NCBI GenBank assembly: GCA_965240325.2
Contig: OZ251223.1
Span: 1,612,001 to 1,676,000, forward strand
Length of the DNA: 64,000 bases
DNA from: Rebecca billardiae RCC1528
Lineage: Eukaryota; Haptophyta
Direction of reading: 5' to 3'
The position numbers and the translations under genes were made by a program. Position 1 is the stretch's first letter. Every line of letters starts with the position of its first letter. The notes under the pieces are model-generated. The model was given only the letters and a program-made list of their open reading frames with translations, searched no databases and was not told where the DNA came from. Shown in pieces: positions 54,626 to 64,000 of the stretch.

Positions 54626-57478
54626 ATGAGCACACCCGCCGCGAACACGCGGCGCTCAAAGCTCTTGCGGCTGTGCGCGGGCGCGACGCTGGTGCTCGTC
54701 GGCGAGCTCTGCGTCGCCGCAGCACTCTTCGCGCGCACCGACGGCTGGTCTGCACTCTGGTCTCTTCGCGTGCGATTCACCGACACGCGCCACTCGTTTG
54801 CCGACGTGTTCGTGCTCATCGCTGTGAAGGCCATCCTTGTGGTCGTCTGCGGCGCGGCCGCGGCGTGGTTCGGGCGGCTCCCAGAGGCTGGCGACGAGTC
54901 CGCCCACGGGGGCGCCGCGCACCAGCGCGCCGATGACGACACCGTCGTCGTGCAGCCGCTGCTGCTCGGCGGCACCAACGGCGGCAGTAACGGCGGCGCC
55001 GCCAGCGGTGGTGCCGCGGCGGCCGGCACGAACGGCAATCGGGACAAGCTGGGCTTCGACGCGAAGCAGCGCGCGAACGTGCGCAGGCAGGGGCTCATCG
55101 CCGCCGTCTTCTTCTTCTCCACCGCCTTCCAGATGTTTGTCGGCATCAAGACGATCCAGTTTGCGTTTGCGGACGCGCTCCGGCAGGCGCTGATGCTCGG
55201 CGCGCTCATCGCCGGGACCAACCTGAGCACGTGGCTGGTCGTGCGCGCGGCCCGCGAGGCGACGGCGGACGACGGGTACTTCGTGCCCGAGTTCCACCCG
55301 CACCCGCTCTTCTACCGCCCGGAGGTCCCCTTCCGCAAGTGCGACCTGTGCAACGAGCGCGGCTCCACCTTCTACTCGTGCCGCAAGTGCGGCTTCGACG
55401 TGTGCCCGCGCTGCTACCACAAGAAGGACAAGAAGACGTCGGAGGGGCTGCTGCGCTCCGACTCCGGGTACAAGGAGCCGCCCGAGTTCTCCACGTACCA
55501 GTACATCGTCAACACCGCGCGGCTCGTCAAGCCGCACGTGCCGCTGTTTGTGGTGGCGGTGACGTGCCTGGTCGCGACCACGCTCACGCAGCTCTTCCTG
55601 CCCAACTACCAGGGCAAGATCCTCGACTCGATCGTGCAGGGCGACACGGAGGCGTTCCGCTCGGCGATCATGGTCTACCTCGTCCTCTCCGTCGGCACGG
55701 GGCTGCTGAACGCCGTGCGCTCGCTCTGCTTCAACGTGGCGATGCGCCAGATCGGCATGTCGCTGCGCAAGTCGCTCTTCTCGCAGATCATCTCGCAGGA
55801 CATGATCTTCTTCGACTCGATCAAGACGGGCGACCTGATCTCGCGGCTGTCGGGCAACATCGGCTCGATGCTCTCGCCGCTGCAGAACACGCTGCAGACG
55901 CTGCTCTCAAACCTCATCCTCCTCGTCGGCTCGCTCGTGATGTGCTTCGTGATCTCGTGGCGGCTCTCCTTCCTCGCGTTCACCACGCTCGCGCCGATCC
56001 TGTACATCACGGCCGCGTACGCGCGCTGGTCGCGCCGGCAGAACTACATGATCTGGCAGACGCTCGGCGACGCGAACGCCGACGCGGCCGAGGCGTTCAC
56101 CAACATGCGCCTCGTGCGCGCCTTCTCCACCGAGGAGATCGAGCGCGCCAAGTACGGCGAGAAGTGCGACCTCTCGCTGCGCAAGGGGATGCTCGACGCG
56201 CTGTACGGCACGCTCACCGTCACGCTCGGCGACTACCTCGACCAGGGCGCGTCGGTGATCATCCTGTGGTGCGGCGGCGCGACGGCGATGCAGCCCGACT
56301 CGGCGCTCAGCGTGGGGCGGCTCATCACGTACACGCTGTACTACAACAAGATCCAGTCCTCGTACAACGCGCTGAACGGCGTGCTCAACTCGTTCACGCG
56401 CTCGGCAGGCGCGGCGATGCGCGTGCTCTCGCTCTTCGACCTCACGCCCGACATCCCCTCGACGGACCCGAGCAAGGGCGAGGCGCTGCCGCCGGGCGCG
56501 CGCGAGGGCTGCGCCGTGCGCTTCGAGAATGTCGACTTCCACTACCAGCTGCGCCCGGAGCGCAAGGTGCTCGACGGCTTCTCGCTCGACGTGCCCGCGG
56601 GCACGGTCACTGCGCTCGTCGGCCGCTCGGGCGCGGGCAAGAGCACGTGCGCGTCGCTCCTGCTGCGCTTCTACGACGTGAAGGGCGGGCGGATCGTCGT
56701 GGACGGGCGGGACGTGCGCTCCCTCTCGGTGCGCTCGCTGCACTCCGCCATGGGCGTGGTCACGCAGGACACGCAGCTGTTCAACTCGTCCATCGAGGAC
56801 AACATCGCGTACGGGCTCGAGGTGCGAAGCTCTCTGCGCGAGCCCATCGCGCACCCAACCGCCCGCCGCGCTGCCCCGCGCCAAGGCCGCGCGCACCGCG
56901 CCGTGCGGAGCACGCGGGTCCGCGCGGCCGCGACAGCAGCAGCCGTTTGCAACGCGCCGCACCGCACCGCGCTCCCGGGTGGCTGACCGCCGCTGCGCGC
57001 GTGCGCGACCGCGCTTTCCCGCTGGGCGCAGGGCTACTCGCACGAGCAGCTCGTGCACGCCGCGCGCCAGGCGCAGGCGCATGACTTCATCATGGCGCTG
57101 CCTGACGGCTACCGCACGCGCGTCGGCGAGCGCGGCACTCGGCTCTCCGGAGGCCAGAAGCAGCGGCTGGCCATCTGCCGCGCGCTGCTGCGCAGGCCGC
57201 GCCTTCTGCTCCTGGACGAGGCGACGTCTTCGCTCGACGCGTCGAGCGAGGCCGAGGTGCAGGCCTCGCTCGACGCGCTCATCTGGACGGGCGAGCACAC
57301 CGTCATCCTGATCGCGCACCGCCTCTCCACCGTGGTGAACGCGCACCAGATTGCGCTGCTCGCGGACGGCGCTGTGGCGGAGAGCGGCACGCACGACGAG
57401 CTCATCGCCGCAGGGGGCCAGTACGCAGAGCTCGTGGCGCACCAGCTGCAGCAGCAGCGCGAGACGATACCCGAGTGA
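54626..57478 (+). CDS. ABCB-type half ABC transporter with N-terminal zinc cluster
   Basis: Exons 54626..56821 and 57032..57478 (donor GTGCGA, phase 0) give 880 residues. About four hydrophobic segments precede residue 215. At about 235-270 lies a Cys/His cluster (CDLCNERGSTFYSCRKCGFDVCPRCYHKKDKK is its extent, seven Cys and one His; described here by position), like a DC1/C1 zinc module. The six-helix exporter domain covers about 290-605 and the ATPase about 625-870: Walker A GRSGAGKST (about 666), Q-loop VVTQDTQLFNSS, signature LSGGQKQR, Walker B LLLLDEATSSLD and H-loop IAHRLST. All catalytic residues are intact. This is a TAP/ABCB-type exporter that must dimerise. The substrate (peptide, lipid or metal conjugate) is not predictable. 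The start is the first ATG before the first membrane helix. Confidence 0.9.
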
Positions 57479-58299
57479 TCGCGCGCTGCACACTGCGACT
57501 ACCTGCAGTCCAACTCCCCGTACAGCCTGTGCAGCACTACGGCGTCATCAGTGGCATCACCTGCGTCCTGGATTCAATTCACTTCGCCACTGACATGATC
57601 GTCTATGGGGTACAGTGCAGTACTGTGATCATCAATAGCTACGACGACAGCAGCGACTGGCGCGGCGGCTGGCAACACGCGCGCGGCTGTGACGCTGGCG
57701 GCGCCCGCTCAGCGGGCGGGCCCGCGCCGGGCTGAGCTGCCCTGTGCCCGGCCAGCCAGCCGATCACCCGGACGATGCGGTGTTGTGTGGTAACACTGAG
57801 TTTCATGCGCGCATCAGAGCCCTATATACTATAGACGCCATACAGCAGTAGTATGTATGTGTGTATATATATATATATATGTGTATATGTATATATATAC
57901 ATATATATATATATATATGTACAGAGAGAGAGAGAGAGCTGAGAGAGAGAGAGCCAGAGAGAGAGCCAGCATCAGTCTGCCGGCGGCACTTAAGCTATAT
58001 ATATGATAAGTCGTCTGCTGCTTGATGTTTATATAATTAAGTTAGGCCCGCCGGCGGGCGGACCCGGAGACGCCGAGACGCGGACATAACTAGTAGTTAG
58101 TAATACTACTAAGAAACTTGTGATGTGACTCCGTAGGCGCTCATCGGGCTACGACCGAACGGCTTCGGTCAGTAAGAAACCGAGATAAGCTGCTAGCTAG
58201 TGGCTCCGGCTCCGGTCCACCCCCCCCCCCAGCTCCGTTACGTCTTGGCCCCGAGCCGAAGTCAACCAAGCGGACCATGCAGCAGAGTGAGACTGAGAG
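57479..58299. other. Spacer with microsatellites
   Basis: Contains a TA/TG and GA tract (57858-57965) and a short poly-C at about 58217-58227. No gene seen. Confidence 0.5.
57858..57965. repeat. Compound TA/TG and GA microsatellite
   Basis: TATG, TA and TGTA runs pass into GAGA runs broken by CT and CC. Confidence 0.93.
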
Positions 58300-59436
58300 T
58301 CCCTTCCGATCCCCGATTGATGACTTCAACGAGAAATGTCGCATCCGACCACCTCCCAATAGGTTCAGACTCTATTTTTACTATGTAATTACCCGTCCCT
58401 TACTCAGATGTCAGCATAGTTCGGGAGCATTCCGGACACCTGTATACATATGCGAAAATCAAAATGATACCCGGAATGGGTATTTGGTTATAGAAAATAG
58501 AGTCTGAACCTATTGGAGGTGTGGCTGATGATGATCCATCTGGCCGTAATATCGTCCAAGGCGGACCGCCTGGGGTGGGCTAGGAGCTATTATTGTAGAT
58601 CATCAGAGGCGGCGATCCCGCCGATTGCAGTGTCAATATGTAACGCTCCACTGACCGGACTGGGGGGGGGGTGGACCGAAGCCGGAGCCTAGTGCTAGCC
58701 GTGGGATCTCTGACTTCTTATTGCCCGCGATTGTCCCGATAGTGGTCGCTACCAGCGCCGTGCCCGCACATAGTAGCTATATACCTGGTAATTGTATCTG
58801 CGACGATCACTGCTGCCGATGGCGATGACTCTGATGCATCAGAGTCCGATATCGGCGCGATATAATTCGCCATCATCAGTTGCGCGTCAGCGGGTCAGAC
58901 TACGGTCAGCGATAATAGTAATAGTTCACTGCGCGGCTGAGTGAGAAAAATAATTATTGTTTGAGTCGTCAGCAGCATCGTCGCCGTCATCGCGCGCGTC
59001 TCTGCTGGCTCCGGCTTCGGTTGACCCCCCTAAGTCCGGTCACTGGAGCGTTACAGAGTCTTGACATGGAGATCGGCGCGGGATCGCCGCCTCTGATGAT
59101 CTACAATCGCTCTAGACCACCCGGCACTCCAGGCGGTCCCTTGGACGATATGACGGCAAGATGGATCGTCATCAGCCAAACTTCCTTCAGACTCGATTTT
59201 CTATAACTAACTACCCAACCCGGATGCCATTTCAATTTGCTCATATATGTATGTATATATATAGGTATCCGGATCACTCCCGGACAGTGCTAAAACCTGA
59301 GTAAGGGACGGGTAACTGTAAACATATATTTAGAGTATAAACATAGATGAGTCTGAACCTATTATTGGGAAGTTGTCATGTGCCCCATTCCTATACTGTA
59401 GTCGTTGAAGTCATAATCAGCTTAGGGGGTCGATGA
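58300..59436. repeat. Diverged inverted repeat, arms about 390-430 bases
   Basis: The left arm 58300..58692 and the right arm 59006..59436 are reverse complements with many substitutions. Matching anchors are CCCAATAGGTTCAGACTC / GAGTCTGAACCTATTATTGG, CCCGTCCCTTACTCAG / CTGAGTAAGGGACGGG, ATCATCAGAGGCGGCGATCC / its complement, and TGACTTCAAC / GTTGAAGTCA. The spacer is about 313 bases. A third fragment of the inner end (GGCTCCGGCTCCGGTCCACC) lies at about 58202. No coding capacity; probably an old transposon derivative. Confidence 0.8.
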
Positions 59437-59591
59437 ATAAAGGGATTATATTTGGCTCCTGTCCGAAGAGCCTACTCCCGGAGTACTCACATGCTGCACT
59501 ACTGCTTCACGTCCGAATGAGCAGCGCACTACAGGCACGGCGCAGTCAGCGCGGCACCGATCATCATAGATAAGAAATGATGATTTTTAAA
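59437..59591. other. Short spacer before the minus-strand HSWSD gene end
   Basis: Nothing recognised. Confidence 0.4.
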
Positions 59592-61777
59592 TCAGACCAT
59601 TTCATGAACAGCCTGCTTCAAGCTGCTCGTGTCGTCAGCTGCCCCTGCTTGCGCGTCACGCTGCTCGACTCTGTCCAGTCTGCCGCCCAGGAAGCCAGCT
59701 CCCTGCGGCCTGGGGAGGGGAGACGGTGCCTTTCCCCCCTCGGACGAGCCCGCTGAGCTCGCGGAAGTGCGCCTGGACTTCGAGTTGGAGAGACGCCTCC
59801 GCTTCGGGAGCAGGCGGGCAAAGCGTCCCGCCTGGCGCCTTCGTTTGTCGCCGACCGCAGCAAAAAGCTCCAGCATTGAGAGCTGGTGCCCTACTCGCGA
59901 GCGCACGCCGAGCACGAGCTTGACGATTCGATTGAACTCCTCGGCACCACCCTCGCTCGCCTCGACGATGGCGAGCAGCAGCGCGCGGTCGCGCGCCTTG
60001 GAGCACTGCGCGTTGCGCACGTCCAAGCCCTTCGTGAGCTCGCTCTGGTCGTGCTCGCCGCACGCGCTGGGCACGTACGGCACGTGCAAGTCGCGCATGC
60101 TGCGGCGCATCTGCACAAACACGAAGATCTCGATGAGCGTCCAGAGGCGACTTGGATACGTGGTGCCGGCGAGCACGACAAACTGCTGGCACGCCGCGAT
60201 CCACACGGGCAGGCACTGCAGGTTCTCCGAGATGCGCGACTGGTCGACGCAGAAGCGGTCGAGCTGCGGGGACGTCAGCCGGGCGGGGGGCGCGCCGGGC
60301 CGGTCAGCTGGCGGCACGCGGAGACAGACCGGTTCGCCGGCGGTCGCCGCTCCCGCTCCCGCTGCGCGCGGTGGTGTCGTGCGCGCGCGCGCGCGGCTGC
60401 GCACCCACACGCGCGGCTCGCGCCGATGCTCCTTGACAAAGCGCTCACGCCACTGCTGCAGCTGCGCCCACTTGCAGTCGACTTCATCGCTCCAGCTGTG
60501 GGAGAGGAACTGCGCGCGTGATGGGGCGCGCGCGGGCGGGCATCGCAGTCGTCAGGCGCGTGCGGCCGCGGGCGCGTCTCCGCACACCCACGCCATCCGC
60601 GTGGCTGGCGCACGGTGCGCGTGCGGCGCACACGCACCCCGTCCGCTTCGCCAAGGAGAGCTGGCACCGAGAGCTCCCACAGGGCGGGGTCGGGCACGCT
60701 CGAGCGCAGGTGCTCCTTCGTGATGAGCTCGATAGGGACCACGCGGAAGCGCTCGGACGCGAGCTTCTGCACGACTCTCGGCTCGTCATCGCCCAGCATC
60801 GACGCGATCGCCGCGGCCATCCCCACCGCCTCTGAGCGCGCGGCCAGCCACAGGTGAACCCGCCTCCGCACGGCGGGCGTCATCATCGCGCCCCCGACAA
60901 AGAGGAGACCAAAGAGCAGGACCCAGGTCGCCGCAGTCTCCACGGAGCTCTCGTGGCAGTCGTACTGGTACCTGACCACCAGGCTCACAGCCGGGAAGAA
61001 GCCGCCGAAGAAGAAGCTCGCACCCATCCAGAACCATGCGCCTGCGAGCCTGATCCGAGTGGCCATGCTGGCGCTGAGCGCGAGCCGCAGCAAGTTGGCA
61101 CCGCTCACCAACCCGAGAAAGCTCCAGCCGGCCATGGTGACGATCCAGGAGAGCATGCACGGGCACGAGACGCGATCGTGCGCGAACATATCCACACACT
61201 CCCGAGCGCCCAGGTCCGGCTGCAACACCACGAGCCACCACAGGTCACCGAAGGCGAGCGAGAACATGGCCAGGCACAGGGCGGCGAGGACAAAGCACGT
61301 GTACTTCACGTGGCGCTCCCGCGAAGGCGAGACGAGGCTGACGAGGGCGAAGACTGTGAATGGGCACATACTCGACGGCACCAGCTGCGACTCCGCGCAG
61401 TGCCAGCCGGTCTTGAAGCACGCGATCCCAAAGCCGACTAGTGAACCGGCGAGCACGATGGTGAAGCTGCCCGCGCCGATGACGAGCGGTGCGAGGACGC
61501 GCAAGCGGTAGCTCCGCCGCGTGGAGCGCTTCATGGCCTCCAGCTGGGCCGATATCTGCTGTGCCGATGGCACCGGCGAGACGTCCTGCGAGGCCCCGTC
61601 CGCGCCTGAGCCTGGCAGCAAATCATTCAGCGCAGCATCCTGCTGCGCCCACGTCCCCCACGACAGGCTGGATAGAGCGGCCGACCAGACCCTCGAGCGA
61701 CGGTCGCTGCGCGGCTCAGCCATGCTGCCGCTGGAATCGTCGCGCACCAGCCGGGGGCTGCTGCTGCACTGCCCCAT
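59592..61777 (-). CDS. Polytopic membrane protein with HSWSD/CVDQ domain
   Basis: Exons 60638..61777, 60405..60509 and 59592..60263 give 638 residues. Donors are GTGCGT and GTGCGC, and all junctions are phase 0. Residues about 90-310 hold six or seven hydrophobic helices (VLAPLVIGAGSFTIVLAGS, YTCFVLAALCLAMFSLAFG, AWFWMGASFFFGGFFPAVSL, AATWVLLFGLLFVGGAMM). A soluble domain follows at about 365-520, with FLSHSWSDEVDCKW, WRERFVKEHRREPRVW, then LDRFCVDQSRISENLQCLPV and VVLAGTTYPSRLWTLIEIFVF. I recognise this combination as an uncharacterised family common in algal genomes. Its H-S-W-S-D and C-x-D-Q motifs and alternating strands and helices recall TIR-like folds, which is my inference. The tail is basic and Ser-rich. 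The start MGQCSSS resembles an N-myristoylation/palmitoylation site. It is nearly back to back with UMP-CMP kinase. Confidence 0.82.
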
Positions 61778-61815
61778 CGGTGGGATTCACTGCCAGCCGG
61801 TGGCCTCCGCCATGA

Positions 61816-62715
61816 ATGTTTGACGGCGCCCAAACAAGCAGGCGGTCGCTCGGCAGCTCAGCCCCGAGTCCGGCGACTCAAGAGAATGGACACTGCGCAG
61901 GACCAAGCGGTCACTTGACGCCCAGCGCCTGCTGCCACCGATTCGCGTACGCAGCATTCATCACCGCGATGCTGGCCGGCACCTGCCTTCTGCTGGCCAC
62001 GAGCGCAGCGCGCTCGGTGCACCACCGTGTTGGGCCGCTCCGGGCTAGCAGCATCTCACCACCCGCCTCGTCAGCATGGGACATCCGGGAGCGGGCACCA
62101 GCGTCGGACAGCTCGGTGTTCTTCGTGCTGGGTGGGCCGGGCAGTGGGAAGGGCACACAGTGCGATCTGCTGCGAGAGGCGTTTGGCATGTGCCACCTGA
62201 GCGCAGGCGACCTCCTTCGTGCCGAGGCGAGCAAGCCGACTGAGCTCGGCGAGTCCATCTCGAAGATCCTCGTTGAGGGCCAGATCGTGCCATCCCACGT
62301 GACCGTGTCCCTGCTGGCTGCTGCCATGCGCGAACGGCCTGGGCCCTTCCTCATTGACGGCTTTCCTCGCTCGATGGAGAACCTGAAGGAATACAAGGAA
62401 GGGATGGGTGACGATGCCACGTGCGAATTCGTGCTTTTTCTCGACCTGTCCGAGGAGGTCATGTGCCGGCGGCTGCTCGGGCGCTCAGAGGTCAGCGATC
62501 GGTCTGACGACAACGAGGTGACCATCAAGAAGCGCTTCAAGACCTTCCAGGAGCAGACCATGCCTGTGATCGACCTTATGGCGAAGCAAGGGCTCGTTCG
62601 TCGCGTCCCAGCCGATGGCACCCCGGAAGAGGTGTTTGCAGCGGTGCGCAGTCTCTTTGACGACGCATTGGCAGCCTCGTCCCCTCAAGTCCTGCCAAGC
62701 CCGAGAGCGGGCTGA
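61816..62715 (+). CDS. UMP-CMP kinase, probably plastid-targeted
   Basis: A single exon, 299 residues from the ATG at 61816 or 248 from the ATG at 61969. The kinase core (about 100-285 of the long form) has P-loop GGPGSGKGTQC, HLSAGDLLRAE, FLIDGFPRSMENL, LFLDLSEEVMCRRLLGR and the short LID RSDDNEVTIKKRF. The Asn in MENL and the RSDDN motif match UMP/CMP kinases rather than adenylate kinases. It converts UMP and CMP to the diphosphates using ATP. I favour the 61969 start. It gives a signal peptide (MLAGTCLLLATSAARS) followed by a basic, Ser-rich stretch, which suits plastid import, and it leaves 191 bases rather than 38 for the promoter shared with the HSWSD gene. Confidence 0.9.
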   Translation: MFDGAQTSRRSLGSSAPSPATQENGHCAGPSGHLTPSACCHRFAYAAFITAMLAGTCLLLATSAARSVHHRVGPLRASSISPPASSAWDIRERAPASDSSVFFVLGGPGSGKGTQCDLLREAFGMCHLSAGDLLRAEASKPTELGESISKILVEGQIVPSHVTVSLLAAAMRERPGPFLIDGFPRSMENLKEYKEGMGDDATCEFVLFLDLSEEVMCRRLLGRSEVSDRSDDNEVTIKKRFKTFQEQTMPVIDLMAKQGLVRRVPADGTPEEVFAAVRSLFDDALAASSPQVLPSPRAG

Positions 62716-62794
62716 CGCACCCTGCCAGTACCAAGTCCAAAGTTGGGCGTGCGGGGTGTCACGCAGTGTCGCAGTAGTGGCATGTTAGGGCGCA

Positions 62795-62935
62795 CGGCCC
62801 CCCCGAAAGGTCTGAGCGTGAGCGAAAGCCGGGGGGAGGCGGCGCACGTGCTCCGCAAACTCAAAAAAGATAATGGCGCGCGTGATGGTGGGGATTTATT
62901 TGTATAATTTTAGCAGGGGGCGGAAGCTGCTTATG
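62795..62935 (+). repeat. Dispersed repeat, copy 2
   Basis: Matches the reverse complement of 51225-51335 over its core (GGTCTGAGCGTGAGCGAAAG and GGCGGCGCACGTGCTCCGC), then diverges. AATGGCGCGCGT inside it also occurs at about 11438. Confidence 0.8.
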
Positions 62936-63162
62936 AATGACATTCACCCCCCTTGAAGTTGATGACGGTTTGATTGCGTCAATATGTGAGATTCTCCCGC
63001 CACGTATTAATCTTCACTTTAAGCACCAGTCACACTTAGGAAAAAGCATGGTCCAATAGCAAACACCATCAACCCTGCGTTCGAACATTCTATGGTAAGA
63101 TGCCTGAATTGTAAGAGCCTGAAACAGCTCGCCAACCAGAGGAAAGAGAGGTTGGGTCGATG

Positions 63163-63212
63163 ATCATTTGTTGATGAGTCATCGATTATTCATTCACTCA
63201 TCAACAAATGAT
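63163..63212. repeat. Perfect hairpin, 17-base stem
   Basis: ATCATTTGTTGATGAGT (63163-63179) pairs with ACTCATCAACAAATGAT (63196-63212) around a 16-base AT-rich loop. Confidence 0.9.
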
Positions 63213-63343
63213 GGCCGCGGCCCGCGGACCTGAAAATCTCATGAGCATATAAGAATTTCTACCGCTTCACGTACGAACTTTGACGATTCTCCCTCATTTA
63301 ATAGTTAGTGTTACCTGCGCGTCCGGGACCGCTTGACGAATAT

Positions 63344-63407
63344 GAAGGAAAACTTGAGCGGACAAATCTTCATAAGAAGGAAAACTTGAGCGGACAAATC
63401 TTCATAA
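63344..63407. repeat. Two perfect 32-bp tandem copies
   Basis: GAAGGAAAACTTGAGCGGAC... at 63344 and 63376; both copies end CTTCATAA. Confidence 0.95.
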
Positions 63408-63690
63408 TATCTCCCTTGATGATGAATACCACGCTGCGGCGGGTCCCAACGGCCGTCGGCATCGCATTCGTGCCTCGCTCACCCCGCGCGCCCCGCCCTG
63501 CCGACCCGCGTCCACGCGCGTGCGCGCCCGTCGCGCAGCCTTTTCGGTGCAAGCTCCGTTCTGCTGCTGCAACTACGAGTCGCTCGCAGACGGCAGAGGT
63601 GATGCTGCTGGCGGTCAGAGGGCGATACGATGCGGTGTCTTTGACTGGGCTGTGCCACTGCTACAACCTCGCCGCGATGGCTCGAGGTGA

Positions 63691-64000
63691 ACGTGGCGGC
63701 TGAGGGCGTCTCAGCTCGTCCGGGTGTCACAAGCTGCGGGCGCACTCGCAGCCCCGCGGGCTGGAGCTGTGTTCGAGACTGTGGCTGGCGCAGGCGCACG
63801 AGGAGAGGGCAGCGCGAGTGTCTGCGTGCTCGCTGCATCTTGCTGCGCGATGGTCCGCTCGTCTGCTCCCACGATCTCGACCTATCTCGTCTGGGAGCGG
63901 CGAGCGCACGATCAGCTTGCAGCTGCCGTCGCGGGCGACGGTGCCACTGTCTCGTGGTCAAACACAGCGCTCGGCGTGAGCAGCCCGCGGGAGCGGTGGC
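63691..64000 (+). CDS. Possible exon running off the window
   Basis: A plus-strand frame (codons from 63691) is open to the last base. An acceptor-like GTCTCAG at about 63710 is followed by coherent sequence: SQAAGALAAPRAGAVFETV, then STYLVWERRAHDQLAAAVAG and SWSNTALGVSSPRER. An ATG at 63850 is the only internal start. No family is recognised and the minus strand is also partly open, so this is a weak call. Confidence 0.25.

Larger units (their letters stand above)
62716..63690. other. Spacer with repeats
   Basis: No gene supported. It holds the second dispersed-repeat copy, a hairpin and a 32-base tandem repeat. A plus-strand frame at 63308-63703 starts inside the tandem repeat and has no domain. 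Confidence 0.5.

Overview
This is nuclear DNA from a eukaryote, most likely a unicellular alga with a complex (secondary, red-lineage) plastid. A haptophyte is my best guess. Coding regions are extremely rich in GC, while the spacers hold AT-rich stretches and many microsatellites. About half of the genes are intronless. The introns that can be placed are short (about 90-230 bases) and mostly begin GTGCG; one is best explained as a GC-AG intron. Several proteins begin with a signal peptide followed by a basic or hydroxylated stretch, as plastid-targeted proteins do in such algae. No prokaryotic, organellar or viral features were seen. All exon models were built by reading frames and splice sites by eye.

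Layout. 1-8.2 kb: a truncated Sec14-like gene (-), an NT-C2 coiled-coil gene (+) and an unrecognised disordered protein (-). 8.2-11.6 kb: no gene, but a near-perfect foldback repeat and an 88-bp tandem duplication. 11.6-18.7 kb: an MFS transporter (+), a homeodomain-PAS regulator (+) and a cytochrome P450 (-). 19.5-27.4 kb: a tentative small gene (-), a WH2/polyproline actin regulator (+), an XEG113-type GT77 glycosyltransferase (-) and a family-2 O-methyltransferase (+). 28.4-29.5 kb: CSTF2 (-) and a DUF493 protein (+). 29.5-35.0 kb: a gene-poor island with a TIR-bounded segment, a GC-rich minisatellite and long CA/TA tracts. 35.0-42.1 kb: a plastid-type membrane protein (-), TYW3 (+), a zinc-finger AlkB dioxygenase (-) and the fused biotin enzyme BIO3-BIO1 (-). 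42.4-57.5 kb: a WW/fibronectin-III membrane protein (-), a large armadillo/IQ protein with a six-copy repeat (+), a Golgi-type glycosyltransferase (-) and an ABCB half transporter (+). 57.5-59.6 kb: repeats. 59.6-62.7 kb: a polytopic HSWSD/CVDQ protein (-) and a UMP-CMP kinase (+). 62.7-64.0 kb: repeats and a possible exon that leaves the window.

Genes are arranged mainly as head-to-head pairs. Eight divergent pairs can be counted, with start codons from about 40 to about 1,160 bases apart and six of them under 350. A CGCCATC/GATGGCG heptamer lies in or at the edge of six of these eight spacers, and just upstream of one further gene. No single pathway unites the window. The genes are an ordinary mix of metabolism (biotin, nucleotides, methyl transfer), RNA processing (CSTF2, TYW3), nucleic-acid repair, the secretory pathway and the cytoskeleton or flagellum. 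The more unusual contents are the domain combinations (homeodomain-PAS, RanBP2-AlkB-GRF, zinc cluster-ABCB, WW-FN3), an undescribed six-copy repeat, and the foldback element.
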